Shown: piece by piece, positions 40,563-49,940 of the stretch | How the letters are laid out: each line of letters begins with the position of its first letter | How positions within the stretch are numbered: the first letter of the stretch is position 1 | Notes under the pieces: generated by a model | What the model saw: the letters and a program-made list of their open reading frames with translations, nothing else | What the model was told of the DNA's origin: nothing | The model's database searches: none | NCBI GenBank assembly: GCA_001600355.1 | Contig: BCJU01000003.1 | Coordinates: 1,306,519-1,370,518, forward strand | Length of the DNA stretch: 64,000 nt | Direction: 5' to 3' | Source of the DNA: Meira nashicola | Lineage: Eukaryota; Basidiomycota; Exobasidiomycetes; Exobasidiales; Brachybasidiaceae | Position numbers and translations under genes: made by a program

Positions 40563-41634
40563 CTATTTTGATTCTGAATTCCCTTTTTTTAAAGAAGAAG
40601 AAGATTCATTTTGACTTTCTTGTTCAACTTTTTTACCCTTATAATAATATTTCATATTGATGCTCAACTTTCTGTCATACCTTTTCATTGCATCAGGTTT
40701 TTAATCGCAATTGTTTCTCTTTATCATTATATCGTCTTGCAGACATTCTTTTCTTTCTCTTGTGAATATCAAATTGTTTTTTATATAAAACATACTTCTC
40801 TTCGCTTAACATCTTTTTTGCTTCTGATTGACCTTTTTTGGTGAATTGTGAATCCCATCTTTTAGATTTTTGCTTTGAAATGGATGTTGATTGATCATTC
40901 ACACCTTTAGGGGAAGGTGACCTTGGAGGCGAACGATTCAAATCTAAACTAGTTCTTTTGACCATTCTCTGTAATTCTCTTTTGGTAAAAGGAGGGGCTT
41001 TATCTTTGTCCTCTTTTGTCGTTTGTGCATTATTACCATCTTTCTTTGGTTTGCTCTTATGATAACGACTTCGACTTCTCTCTGTCTTTTTTGAATGTCT
41101 TTCTATGGCTATAGGATCACCTTGTAAACGTAAATGCTTTTGTCTTTCATTATAATTGAAGTTGCGTTTGGCATCTCTATTTTTCAACGTTTTATACATT
41201 TCCATATAAGAGCCAAACTCCTCTGCATTCATTGTCTTTTTAGCTTCAATAAGTCCCTTTTTTGTATATTTTTGGTAATACTTTCTTACTGCTTTTGCAA
41301 CTTGAGCACGTCTTTGCTTCTTCTTTTCAGTATTAGGTGTTTCATATCCTTCTTGACTGTTGTCTTTCTTAGATGAGGTCACTTCTTCCGTTCCAGCAGC
41401 AGCAGGAGAAGGTGACCTTTGCGGTGAACGATTTAAGTCCAAACTGGCTCTTTTTCGCATTGAATCTGTAATGAGCAATTTACCGGACCAATCATGGAAG
41501 CCTGGTGATATCTTCTCTATACTTTGGTCATATGAATTGTTTTGTGTGAAAAGATATAGTAGATTTGAAATCAATGATCCTATCAAAGAAAGCAAAAGAC
41601 TAAAATTGCGAAAAGATAATGACATTTTCAACAT
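40563..41634 (-). CDS. DLNxxP family gene B: putative secreted basic protein, 3' frameshift
   Basis: The uninterrupted frame (40693-41634) gives 313 residues. Residues 11-29 are hydrophobic. After a spacer, MRKR ends at 62 and ASLDLNRSPQRSPSP begins (DLN 66-68). A first basic module (KYYQKYTKKGLIEAKK to GDPIAIER) ends before a second dibasic site, MVKR to 227, with TSLDLNRSPPRSPSP (DLN 231-233) and the start of a second module. Translation stops at 40693 right after LRLKT. A one-base change in the five-T run at 40698-40702 (plus strand) would continue the module in frame for about 43 more residues to a stop at 40563, with recognisable family sequence. So there is either a real truncating indel or a base error. 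Confidence 0.7.
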
Positions 41635-41774
41635 TCGATGATAAGGTCTAATGAGAAAGTGGTATGGTAAAAAAAAGTTTGTATGAATTTGAAAGCTGTG
41701 AATGAGTTGGGGCTAAAGTATGAATAACATACGCAAATTGTACTGCTTTTAAAATTAATCTGTTTAAGGCTTGT

Positions 41775-42987
41775 TTAATCCTCTTTTCTTCCTCGTCTTC
41801 GTTTCTTTCGAGGCGGGGAGGTATCTGGAGGAGGTAATTCATTAAGATCCGGAATTATTGATTTTTCTTGATTTTGATTGTCAGATGACGGTTTCGGACG
41901 TTTAATTTTGGACTTGTTTACACTTATACCTTCAGCTTGTTTTTTTATTCTTTTATTCCTCTTATACAATTTATCTCTTTTCCTTTTCTTTTCCATGTAA
42001 TTTTCAAACCTTTTAGTCGATTCATGGTCACCTTTAAAAGGTAAAGAACGAATAACGTCAAGATATCTTTTCGTTTGACCTCTTTTACGTTCTCGATATT
42101 TTGCTAATTGATCATCATATTCTGCTTTTGATTCAGGATCGAGTAATTTTGCTTCTTCTTGTCCTGATTTACTAAATTTCTGTCTGTACTTTTTTTCTGA
42201 AGATCGGTTATACTCGTATGTTTTAGATACTTTTCTTTTCTGTTCGAATGAAAAGATGTCAGTTGCAAAAAGATGAGATATTTATTTGTAAGTGTGTGTA
42301 ACTTACCCTTTTAACCCCTTTCGTTGGAGTAGATTCTGGTTCTTCTGGCTCCATACGACGAATAAATGATTGCGAAGGCGTATCTGCTTGTGAAGAATTT
42401 TTATTTTTTTCTTGTTTTTTCAAAGCTCTAACTTTTCTCATACGCTTTCTAGAAGCATCACGAGTAGTTTTTTCGTTCTTTTCTGTTTGTTCAATTGCAT
42501 GAGGATCTTTATTTTCAACTCCTACTTGAAGCTTTTCAAAATATCTGTTCCTATATTCTTTTCTCTTTTTACGAAGTCTTCCTAACTCTTTATCGTATTC
42601 TGCTTTTTCGATAGGATTCAAATTCTTTGCAGCTATTTCTTGTCCTTTTACAGAATATTTGAATCTATATCTTTCTCTAAAAACTTTATTCTTTTCATAT
42701 TTTAACTTCCTTTTTTCTTCCTCTGACATTTTACCTCGTTTAGTATAAGTACGTTTTAACTTGACTTGTGTTTTTTCATCTTTTGAAAACTGTGTTGAAA
42801 CTGTTCTCTCTCTTGGACTTTCATCATTCATTGATGACGTTGGAGATGCATTCAAATCAAGCTCTCTTCGTACCAAGTAAATCTTTGTCTTAGTGCTTGG
42901 AAATGCTGAGGGGTTATATTCAATGAACAGCCACAATGAGCAAATCATGATGAAGCTTATCACATGTTTGTTGGTAATGAACACCAT
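41775..42987 (-). CDS. DLNxxP family gene C: putative secreted basic protein (one intron)
   Basis: Exons 42307-42987 and 41775-42239 are joined across a 67-nt intron (42240-42306, GTAAGT/ACAG, phase 0), giving 381 residues. The hydrophobic stretch is at 9-21. YLVRR ends at 41 and is followed by ELDLNASP (DLN 44-46). Exon 1 has one module (RYRFKYSVKGQEIAAKNL to NKDPHAIEQ) and exon 2 a second (KYRQKFSKSGQEEAKLL). The C-terminus has the tail motif SIIPDLNELPPPDTSPP (DLN 358-360), then a cluster of Lys and Arg like a nuclear localisation signal. It is the only member with a DLNxxP at both ends. I know no characterised homologue. Confidence 0.75.
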
Positions 42988-43046
42988 GTTGTACGGATGT
43001 TGTTGTGATAAGGAAAAGAAGGATGCTTTTTAGTTGTTTACACATA

Positions 43047-43054
43047 TATTTATA
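43047..43054 (-). promoter_or_regulatory. TATA box of DLNxxP gene C
   Basis: TATAAATA on the minus strand lies 60 bp upstream of the ATG at 42987, in the expected position. Confidence 0.5.
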
Positions 43055-43100
43055 CACGCACGCAATTCATTCACGGGGCGTAAAAATGGACAATGTTTAT

Positions 43101-45032
43101 TTATGAAGGAGGATTTTCATTGTTCATCAATTTAGCCTTCTTCTTTTCGGATCTGTATCGTTGCATATATTCTCGATTAGATTCTTTACGATTCTTATGC
43201 CAATCTAATGCTTTTGGATCTCCTTTACGAACAAGGTCAAGATTCTTCTTGAAAAGTTCTCTTCCTCTTTGACGATGCTTTAATCGTCTTTCAACTTCTT
43301 TTCTAGCTTCAAAATTCAATGGCCTTTCTAGCAACTCTTTAAGATCATCATCTTTACCTCTTCTTTCAGGTTTAGGTTTTTGAATAAGAAGACCTGTATT
43401 AAGAAAAGCACCAATACTTTTCTTTTTATAAAGCTTTTTCTTTAATTCCATTGTACGTTCATAACGTTTTGTTGCTTTTTCATCTCCTGCAATTTTACCT
43501 GCTTTTATACGTGCATTTCCTGCTTTAACATATTTATTCCTTTTTGCGCGGAAGATTTTATTTCTTTCTTGAACTTTTTCAAATTCTTCTTTTGAAAGTG
43601 TTTTACGTGCTTCTTCTTCGGCCTTTTTAGTAAATTTTGCATTATAATCTCTTGCTCTTTTTCGCTTTAATTCTAATTTACGTTGATCATCATTTTCAAC
43701 AATCTGATGAACTTCTTCAGATGGTGATGCAATTTCTAATCTTATCTCAGGATCGGCTCGTTTTGAGAAAGGTTTATGTTTATCTTGATCGTTGTTTTTA
43801 TCTTTCATAGCTTTCTCATTCTTTGGCTTTTGTACGTTTTTATAATAATCTCTATATCTTTTCAATCTCTTTTCCTTTTTTGCTATAGCGATAGGATCAT
43901 TTTCATTTACTCCTTTTTTCTCTTTTTCGAATAAATTTCTAGCACGTTGAGTTTTTAGTTTTCTATAAAGATCATACTTTTCCTTATACTTGACATATTC
44001 GTTTGGAGAAAGACTTTCTTTAGCTTTTTCATGACCTTCAACAGTCCATTTAGAGCGAAATTTTCTCATTGACATCTTGCTCGAATATCTTTGCTTTTCT
44101 TTTTGTTTTGCTGCTTCTCCTTCATCATCGTGTTTTCGTTTATGTCCACGAGCTCGGGAAAATGGAGTCCTCTGTAAATTTTGATCTGCTATGGGTTCTG
44201 ATGGAGATTCAGGTGGTGGTGAACGGTTTAAGTCAAGAACTGCACGTTTACGCATTGGTACTTTATCTATTTGATCTTCGTTCAAGGCTCGCTTTGAGGC
44301 AGGATTAGATTTATCTTGATTTTCGTCATCAATGTCGTCTCTATTGACTTTCTGCTTCTTTGCCTTTGCCTTTGCCTTTACCTTTGTGACGTTGAAATAA
44401 TAATCTCTAAATCTTTTTAATCTCTTTTGTCGCCTTTCAATAGCAATAGGATCATTTTCATTCACTTCCTTCTTTTCTCTTTCATATTGTCTTTGAGCAC
44501 GTTGACAAGCTAATCTTTTATAGTTATCATATTTTTCTTTATATTTTGAATAATCTTCAGGAGAAAGATCTTTTTTAGCTTTTTCATGTGATTCATCACT
44601 CCATTTAGAACGATATTTTCTCAATGCTATCATTGTTGCACTTCTTTTCTTTTCCTTTTGTATCGCTGTAAGATTAGAATGTTCTTTTCGCTTTCTTCCA
44701 CGAGTTTTGTAAGACTTTTCTACATTTTGACCTACTTCAGTTGGAGATGGAGATCTAGGAGGTGAACGATTTAAATCGATATCTGCACGCTTCATCAACG
44801 CTCCTTCATCTATTGAGATCTTTTTAAACGTTGTAATTATGCCATCCTCACAATGCCGCTCATGTATAATGTTTCCTTCATCCTTCTGAAATGCTAGACA
44901 TAAAAAGAGAAAAAAGATTATAGCAAGAAAAGTAGAAACGGTCTTTGCCGCATAAATGACTACCTTCATTTTGTGTCCAAACAAAATGGGGTATGGATAA
45001 GATAGAAAAAAACAATTCCATCGCGATAGCAT
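43101..45032 (-). CDS. DLNxxP family gene D: multi-module putative Kex2-processed secreted protein
   Basis: The open frame is 643 residues from the ATG at 45032. The second ATG at 44969 gives 622 residues and a better signal peptide (MKVVIYAAKTV then a Leu/Ile/Phe core), so I prefer it. Counting from 45032: LMKR ends at 82 with ADIDLNRSPPRSPSP (DLN 86-88); RKR ends at 263 with AVLDLNRSPPPESPSEP (DLN 267-269); FSKR ends at 425 with ADPEIRLEIASPSEE, lacking DLN. Units 1 and 2 are close repeats: KYRSKWSDESHEKAKKDLSP against KFRSKWTVEGHEKAKESLSP, both with NENDPIAI and a final RYRDYY-like end. The third unit is more diverged and a fourth partial module ends the chain. It is very rich in Lys, Arg and Glu. 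No introns. Confidence 0.75.
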   Translation of the reverse strand: MLSRWNCFFLSYPYPILFGHKMKVVIYAAKTVSTFLAIIFFLFLCLAFQKDEGNIIHERHCEDGIITTFKKISIDEGALMKRADIDLNRSPPRSPSPTEVGQNVEKSYKTRGRKRKEHSNLTAIQKEKKRSATMIALRKYRSKWSDESHEKAKKDLSPEDYSKYKEKYDNYKRLACQRAQRQYEREKKEVNENDPIAIERRQKRLKRFRDYYFNVTKVKAKAKAKKQKVNRDDIDDENQDKSNPASKRALNEDQIDKVPMRKRAVLDLNRSPPPESPSEPIADQNLQRTPFSRARGHKRKHDDEGEAAKQKEKQRYSSKMSMRKFRSKWTVEGHEKAKESLSPNEYVKYKEKYDLYRKLKTQRARNLFEKEKKGVNENDPIAIAKKEKRLKRYRDYYKNVQKPKNEKAMKDKNNDQDKHKPFSKRADPEIRLEIASPSEEVHQIVENDDQRKLELKRKRARDYNAKFTKKAEEEARKTLSKEEFEKVQERNKIFRAKRNKYVKAGNARIKAGKIAGDEKATKRYERTMELKKKLYKKKSIGAFLNTGLLIQKPKPERRGKDDDLKELLERPLNFEARKEVERRLKHRQRGRELFKKNLDLVRKGDPKALDWHKNRKESNREYMQRYRSEKKKAKLMNNENPPS

Positions 45033-45200
45033 TTCTTTTCATTGCAAAGTTTGTGTTCCATCCGGGGCTTTTTTAAACGCCAAATGCAAGTCGAGAATGC
45101 TGTGTTGTTCTATGTTAAACGCTTGTTTCAACAGCATTAAAATCTAATCAAGTTTTTTGAATTTGCATATCTCTAGTAGTACACTTTGCTAACACAATTT

Positions 45201-46931
45201 TTACAAAAAGTCGATCCCAATTCCCAGTTGAACGCCTTTCCTGGCTCCATCACCTTTACGAATCGTTAGAGGAACACCAACATTTATCTCTGCACGTAAA
45301 CCGCTTTGTCTGATCATTAAACCGACACCTGCACTACAAGATGGTTTTGATAACATATCACTCCAAATCGCAGATACATTTCCGTTAGAGATAGTTGTAT
45401 TAGCGTTGACTAATTTGCTATGATCAAGTTGAATAAGTTGACCGGCATTAACGAATGCATGCCATTTCAACGGCCAATGTGCCTTTCCAGGCCAAAAAGG
45501 TGCAATAAGTGATGTGCCGGTAGAAAAGTATGCATCTCCACCTAAAGAATCTAATCCATCTTTAGGTCCAAGAGAGTTATAGCGAAACATTCTAACACTC
45601 GTAGGTCCACCTAGTTGAAATCTATCACTGAATGCAGGCGATCTTCCATTAAAGGATGACAAGAATCCTGTCCTTGCTGAAAAAGAAATAGCAAATTGAT
45701 CCTCCAAGCTGGAAAGAATTCCAAATCGACGCGAAAGTTGAGTTTCGACTTCTGCTTTAACGTGCTGCTGATCTCCTCCTAAACCAGCATATTCGCACAA
45801 AGTCTTGAACAAAACTCCGCTAGTTGCCATACATGTATCGTCTCTTGTATCGTGTGTGAATGTATGACTGATGCTACTCTTGACAGAATGTCCGGCAGCG
45901 TATCGCATGCTTAAAGAAGCAGTAGGCTTTAGTCTTCCTAAATGTCGATGTGCGAGCTCGTATGCAATCTCATGAATTCCACCTCCTATTGCAGATCGAT
46001 TAATGCGCATAGCTAACTTTGCTCCTCTTGCTCCTTCTGTAACGCTAGAAAAAGCAGAAAGATCTCTATCTTGTGCGTATGCACTTACAGTAAATAAATG
46101 ATCAGGAAGTGCAAATATTGGCAAGCTCAAAGAACCATTGAATGCTTGCCTCGTTCTAGTTCCCGTAGTTGCAGAGAATTCCGCTTGTTCTGCTCCTCCA
46201 AACACATTTCGTATTCTTGCTTGAATGGCTGCATTTCCTTCTCCGTTTCCAACATCCGTACTAGTTTTCAAGAAGAATCGAGGTTTCTGTTTGCATGTGA
46301 AAACGACGTCTACATCTTCTTCGCTTGCTATTAGTGGGCTTGAAGGGTCTATCGGATTCACCACTAGTGATGGCTGAAGGCTTGCTTGAATATCAGCAAA
46401 AGCATCTAACCCTCCTAAATCTGTACCGATCGATCCAAGTAATCCTATCAAACCAGGTAAAGAGGTAGATTGTCCAGGCATGATTTGATCTAATCGATGT
46501 GCATAAATGAACCTATTGAGAAATGTTGGCTTTATTGTTGCATCTGTATATGGCTTACATATTCTCGTCAAAAATGATTTTCTCATCTCTTTTGCTCCTT
46601 CAATTCGAATAGACGATAATCGTAACGGTAAAAGTGCAGCCGATAATTCGTCACCTTTTTCAACAAATGCTGTCGCTTTGGTCAAATTATGAGCGATGCT
46701 GTCCGCATATAATCCATTTGATCCTGATTCAATGCTTTCAGAATCATTAATTTCTTCATTTCTCATTGTTGATTCTTTTCGTGCTTTTAGACCATCTCGT
46801 ATAGCTTCAGAGTCAACTTCGGCTTGAAGTAATTCTTCCGCCTCTGTTACTGTTTTCTTGCCTTTGCCTATCTGTCCTTCATTCATGGCAGCTCGAGCTT
46901 TGCCTTCCTTCGTCCGTCTTTCGAATTCCAT
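45201..46931 (-). CDS. SAM50: Mitochondrial outer membrane assembly protein Sam50 (Omp85)
   Basis: The core of the SAM/TOB complex, which inserts beta-barrel proteins into the mitochondrial outer membrane. From the ATG at 46931 it is 576 residues; the longer frame to 47039 starts with TTG. A single N-terminal POTRA-like segment (about 100-200) is followed by a D15/BamA-type barrel of alternating strands, for example RFFLKTSTDVGNGEG, FNGSLSLPIFALPDHLF and KSSISHTFTHDTRD. A conserved loop region reads GPTSVRMFRYNSLGPKDG, replacing the usual RGF with RMF. The chain ends in a beta-signal-like strand with terminal Phe-Leu (LGIGIDFL). No signal peptide, as expected. Single exon. Confidence 0.87.
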   Translation of the reverse strand: MEFERRTKEGKARAAMNEGQIGKGKKTVTEAEELLQAEVDSEAIRDGLKARKESTMRNEEINDSESIESGSNGLYADSIAHNLTKATAFVEKGDELSAALLPLRLSSIRIEGAKEMRKSFLTRICKPYTDATIKPTFLNRFIYAHRLDQIMPGQSTSLPGLIGLLGSIGTDLGGLDAFADIQASLQPSLVVNPIDPSSPLIASEEDVDVVFTCKQKPRFFLKTSTDVGNGEGNAAIQARIRNVFGGAEQAEFSATTGTRTRQAFNGSLSLPIFALPDHLFTVSAYAQDRDLSAFSSVTEGARGAKLAMRINRSAIGGGIHEIAYELAHRHLGRLKPTASLSMRYAAGHSVKSSISHTFTHDTRDDTCMATSGVLFKTLCEYAGLGGDQQHVKAEVETQLSRRFGILSSLEDQFAISFSARTGFLSSFNGRSPAFSDRFQLGGPTSVRMFRYNSLGPKDGLDSLGGDAYFSTGTSLIAPFWPGKAHWPLKWHAFVNAGQLIQLDHSKLVNANTTISNGNVSAIWSDMLSKPSCSAGVGLMIRQSGLRAEINVGVPLTIRKGDGARKGVQLGIGIDFL

Positions 46932-47240
46932 CTCTGATACCAATGTATGATGGAAAACAAAAGCTAGTCCTAAGCTCGATGTGATATTGTTGTAGGGGAA
47001 AGAATAATCTTCTTCACAAGAAAAACAAAGAAACACCAAAAAAGAAGTCTGTGCGTCGGCACCGGCGTAGAAAAAAAAAGTTTAGACGCGTGGAGTTCTC
47101 CCAATGAACACAATCTAAGAAAATTATCAAATTTTATGATATGGGCAGGATAGTCTAGTCTACATTACAAAATGAGTTGTGAATACGATTGCAAAAGAGA
47201 AAGATTTTAGTTTGGCACTGATGCTTGCATTGTATACCTC
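46932..47240. other. Short intergenic region, Sam50 promoter and Mdv1 3' end
   Basis: Contains ACGCGT at 47086-47091. Nothing else recognised. Confidence 0.4.
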
Positions 47241-49508
47241 TCAGAGAGCCCAAATCTTCATCACATTATCTTTTCCTCCCGAAACAGCATATCGGTCCAT
47301 ATAACGCAAACGTTCAGCAGGCGAAGTATGTCCGTTGAGTGAAAGAGTTCGATGTTGCATAGATGTTCGATTGAAGATTTTCAATTGATTTTCACCGGTA
47401 CAAGCAATGATCTTTCTACTGTCAAATTGCAAAGATGTGACTGGGTACTCATATCTGATCGTATCAGAAATCGCGCCCGTTCTCAAATCCCAAATACGAA
47501 TAGATTTATCCAAACTACCGGAAACAACGTGCGTTTCATCGAATTGCAAACATGTAACCGGACCTGTATGACCATGTAATGTTCTATGTGCTTGTCCTGT
47601 ACGCATATCCCACATTCTTACAGCACCATCACCACTTCCACTTGCTAATGCATAACCCCAAAATTGCACACCTCCAACGAAATCTTGATACATCTCCCAA
47701 CTTCCATCAGCATATGCAGGTGTTGGACAGCTAAATGGGCCTGAGAAATGCTTTTCTGCCAAATAACTTGAAGACCTTTGAGGAGATGGAGGAGCACTGG
47801 ACAAAACGGAAGTGCTGATTGTATGTCTTGGCCGGACGGGAGAGCTATTGATATTCTCTTCCGGCCCTGAATCGGACATGAGTGATTGAGTAGAGGTAGG
47901 ATTGGAAATAGCCCAAAGAATATCCATCGTTAAAACACATTGACCTGTATTCAAATCCCATTGTCTTAATGTCTTATCTGAAGCTCCAGTGACTAAGCAT
48001 GTATCGTCAAAGTATAAACTTGTCACTGCTTTGCTATGTCCTTCCAATGTGCGCAAACATGGACTGTGATCTTTACCTCCATTTTCTCCCTCATCATTCA
48101 TCTCTCCACTTGCCTGTAAGCTCAATCGAGTTTCATAATCTTCAACCTTGTGCAAATCCCATAATTTAATCGTAGAGTCCGATCCACCAGTAATACAAAG
48201 CTCATCTTCAACTTGCAAACACTTTACAGCACCCGAATGTCCACGTAATCGTCCAGCTTCAGACCCTGTAGATAAATCCCAAACACGCACTGTATCGTCC
48301 AATGCTGATGATACGAGAGTTCCGTATGGCTCAGAAAAGTCCAAAGCACTGATAGCGTTAGAATGTCCGGATAACGTCATAAAGGCAACACCGGATGGCA
48401 GTTCATCATGTTCCGAGGGAAGGAACAGAGGTCCCTTTCGTCTTCGCGAATTCGTACCACCTGACGTCTTTGCGCCCCCATCACCGCGATCTGTCGCTCC
48501 TCCTGGCATAGCACGTCGATGTTTCAACAAGGCAACCATTTCCGAGACACCTTCACATTCATCGTTCAATTCCAATTCCTCTTCCTTTAATGCGACGAGA
48601 CTCTTTTGTAGATTTTGCTTTATCGCATCTAGTGCTGCGATTCTTTGAGCGACTTCATTCACTTCAGAGTTGATCAACATCCTTCTGACTACAAGGTCTT
48701 CTTGTTCTTGGTTGATATCATCTTTTTGTGCTTGTAATTCTTCTAATGTCAATGGTACCTCCTTAGCTTTCGAAGCAGCACTTCTACGTGCCTTTCGTTT
48801 ATCTCTGGTGCTTGGACCACCAAGAGCATCCTCTTCATCTGCATTTGCACCATTGGTGAGCAAACCTCTTGCTTCATCGGCCATCTTTTTCAACCCTAAC
48901 GATTCCCCTTCTCTGTTTCTTTGCTTTCGCCGTCTTGCCTTTCCGTCTAAGCGGCTAGGTAAGGTAGCTTGAAAACCTCTCAAAAGTGAAACATCTTTTG
49001 CCAATCCTTTTGGCTCTTGAATTTCCTCTTCAAGATTCTCACTATTAACAGAAGATAGAATTTGATAGGATGATTCAAGTGCTTTGAGATCGGTAGAAGT
49101 GACTGGTCCCTGTCTGATCGTATTTGTCAAACGAACAAGAGATCGAGCTGGCTGATTGATCGAATAACCTCCTAACCCTGTTCTTGTGAGCGGTAAGAAG
49201 CCAATTAATGCTGAATTAGAGACATTGTTTGTGACTGTATTTCCTGCTGCTACTGCTGCTGATAAGATCCTAGGTCGCATTATATGTGGTGCAACATCAG
49301 CTAAAAGTCTATTATGTTCTGGCATTGATTGTGATGGTACATTTGTGCCTCCTAATCGTGGACTATTAGAAGCACTATTACCACCATTGGTAAAAGGTGA
49401 AAAGTAAGCAGATGCTGATGCCATTGCGTCTGAGAATGCGTTTTGAGCAAATTCAATATGCGATGGTACTTCGTTCGTTGTTGTTGTTCGATTTTGGGGT
49501 GTTGTCAT
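47241..49508 (-). CDS. MDV1: Mitochondrial fission WD40 protein Mdv1/Caf4-like
   Basis: An adaptor between Fis1 and the dynamin Dnm1 on the mitochondrial outer membrane. The start is the ATG at 49508 (the longer frame starts with TTG), giving 755 residues. An N-terminal helical region is followed by a coiled coil at about 253-330 (LTLEELQAQKDDINQEQE on), the dimerisation segment of this family. A beta propeller starts near 377 with FMTLSGHSNAISALDF. Clear WD repeats include VRVWDLSTG, IKLWDLHK, LRQWDLNTG, VRMWDMRTG and IRIWDLRTG, and the last repeat ends VMKIWAL. A Ser/Pro-rich insert interrupts the propeller between repeats 3 and 4. Single exon. Confidence 0.9.
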   Translation of the reverse strand: MTTPQNRTTTTNEVPSHIEFAQNAFSDAMASASAYFSPFTNGGNSASNSPRLGGTNVPSQSMPEHNRLLADVAPHIMRPRILSAAVAAGNTVTNNVSNSALIGFLPLTRTGLGGYSINQPARSLVRLTNTIRQGPVTSTDLKALESSYQILSSVNSENLEEEIQEPKGLAKDVSLLRGFQATLPSRLDGKARRRKQRNREGESLGLKKMADEARGLLTNGANADEEDALGGPSTRDKRKARRSAASKAKEVPLTLEELQAQKDDINQEQEDLVVRRMLINSEVNEVAQRIAALDAIKQNLQKSLVALKEEELELNDECEGVSEMVALLKHRRAMPGGATDRGDGGAKTSGGTNSRRRKGPLFLPSEHDELPSGVAFMTLSGHSNAISALDFSEPYGTLVSSALDDTVRVWDLSTGSEAGRLRGHSGAVKCLQVEDELCITGGSDSTIKLWDLHKVEDYETRLSLQASGEMNDEGENGGKDHSPCLRTLEGHSKAVTSLYFDDTCLVTGASDKTLRQWDLNTGQCVLTMDILWAISNPTSTQSLMSDSGPEENINSSPVRPRHTISTSVLSSAPPSPQRSSSYLAEKHFSGPFSCPTPAYADGSWEMYQDFVGGVQFWGYALASGSGDGAVRMWDMRTGQAHRTLHGHTGPVTCLQFDETHVVSGSLDKSIRIWDLRTGAISDTIRYEYPVTSLQFDSRKIIACTGENQLKIFNRTSMQHRTLSLNGHTSPAERLRYMDRYAVSGGKDNVMKIWAL

Positions 49509-49940
49509 CGCTTGAGAAAGAGGTAAAGAGATAAACAAATGACCTTTGATAGGTCAGCCTATTAGACTGTCAAGGCAACGACCCGATGTACAAATTATGC
49601 CGATGATGAAGTGCAACAAATGAAAGTGTTTCCAATCTCAACCAACACAATTGCACTCTCTGTGACCCTTCTTGCAAAGCGTGCGTGCGTGCGCGAACGA
49701 AAGCATTTCCGTTCAGACCGCAAGCGTGTAATACACGTTTTTAGCGCGTTGCGTCACTTTCAGCCTTAAAGCGTAGTCCACTCCACGCATAAAGCTCAAA
49801 TCAAACCTAAGAATATATTAAATGCTTCAAATAGGGTTGATTGCAGATGCAAGCCTTAAGCTTTATATCAGTGTATGTTCCTGAAAAATTGCGAACTTCC
49901 AATTCTTTGTTCTGTAAACTCACCTCGATATCCATACAAA
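49509..49940. other. Divergent promoter region, Mdv1 / Arp5
   Basis: Short CGTG/GCGC-rich stretch at about 49680-49750, with no ORF beyond the leader of Arp5. A short upstream in-frame extension (ATG at 49875) precedes the preferred Arp5 start. Confidence 0.4.

Noticed and set aside
39672..45032. DLNxxP cluster considered as ordinary nuclear RS-like or histone-like proteins
   Set aside because: N-terminal hydrophobic signals in all four and dibasic sites placed just before the DLN motifs argue for secretion, though an intracellular membrane role is not excluded.
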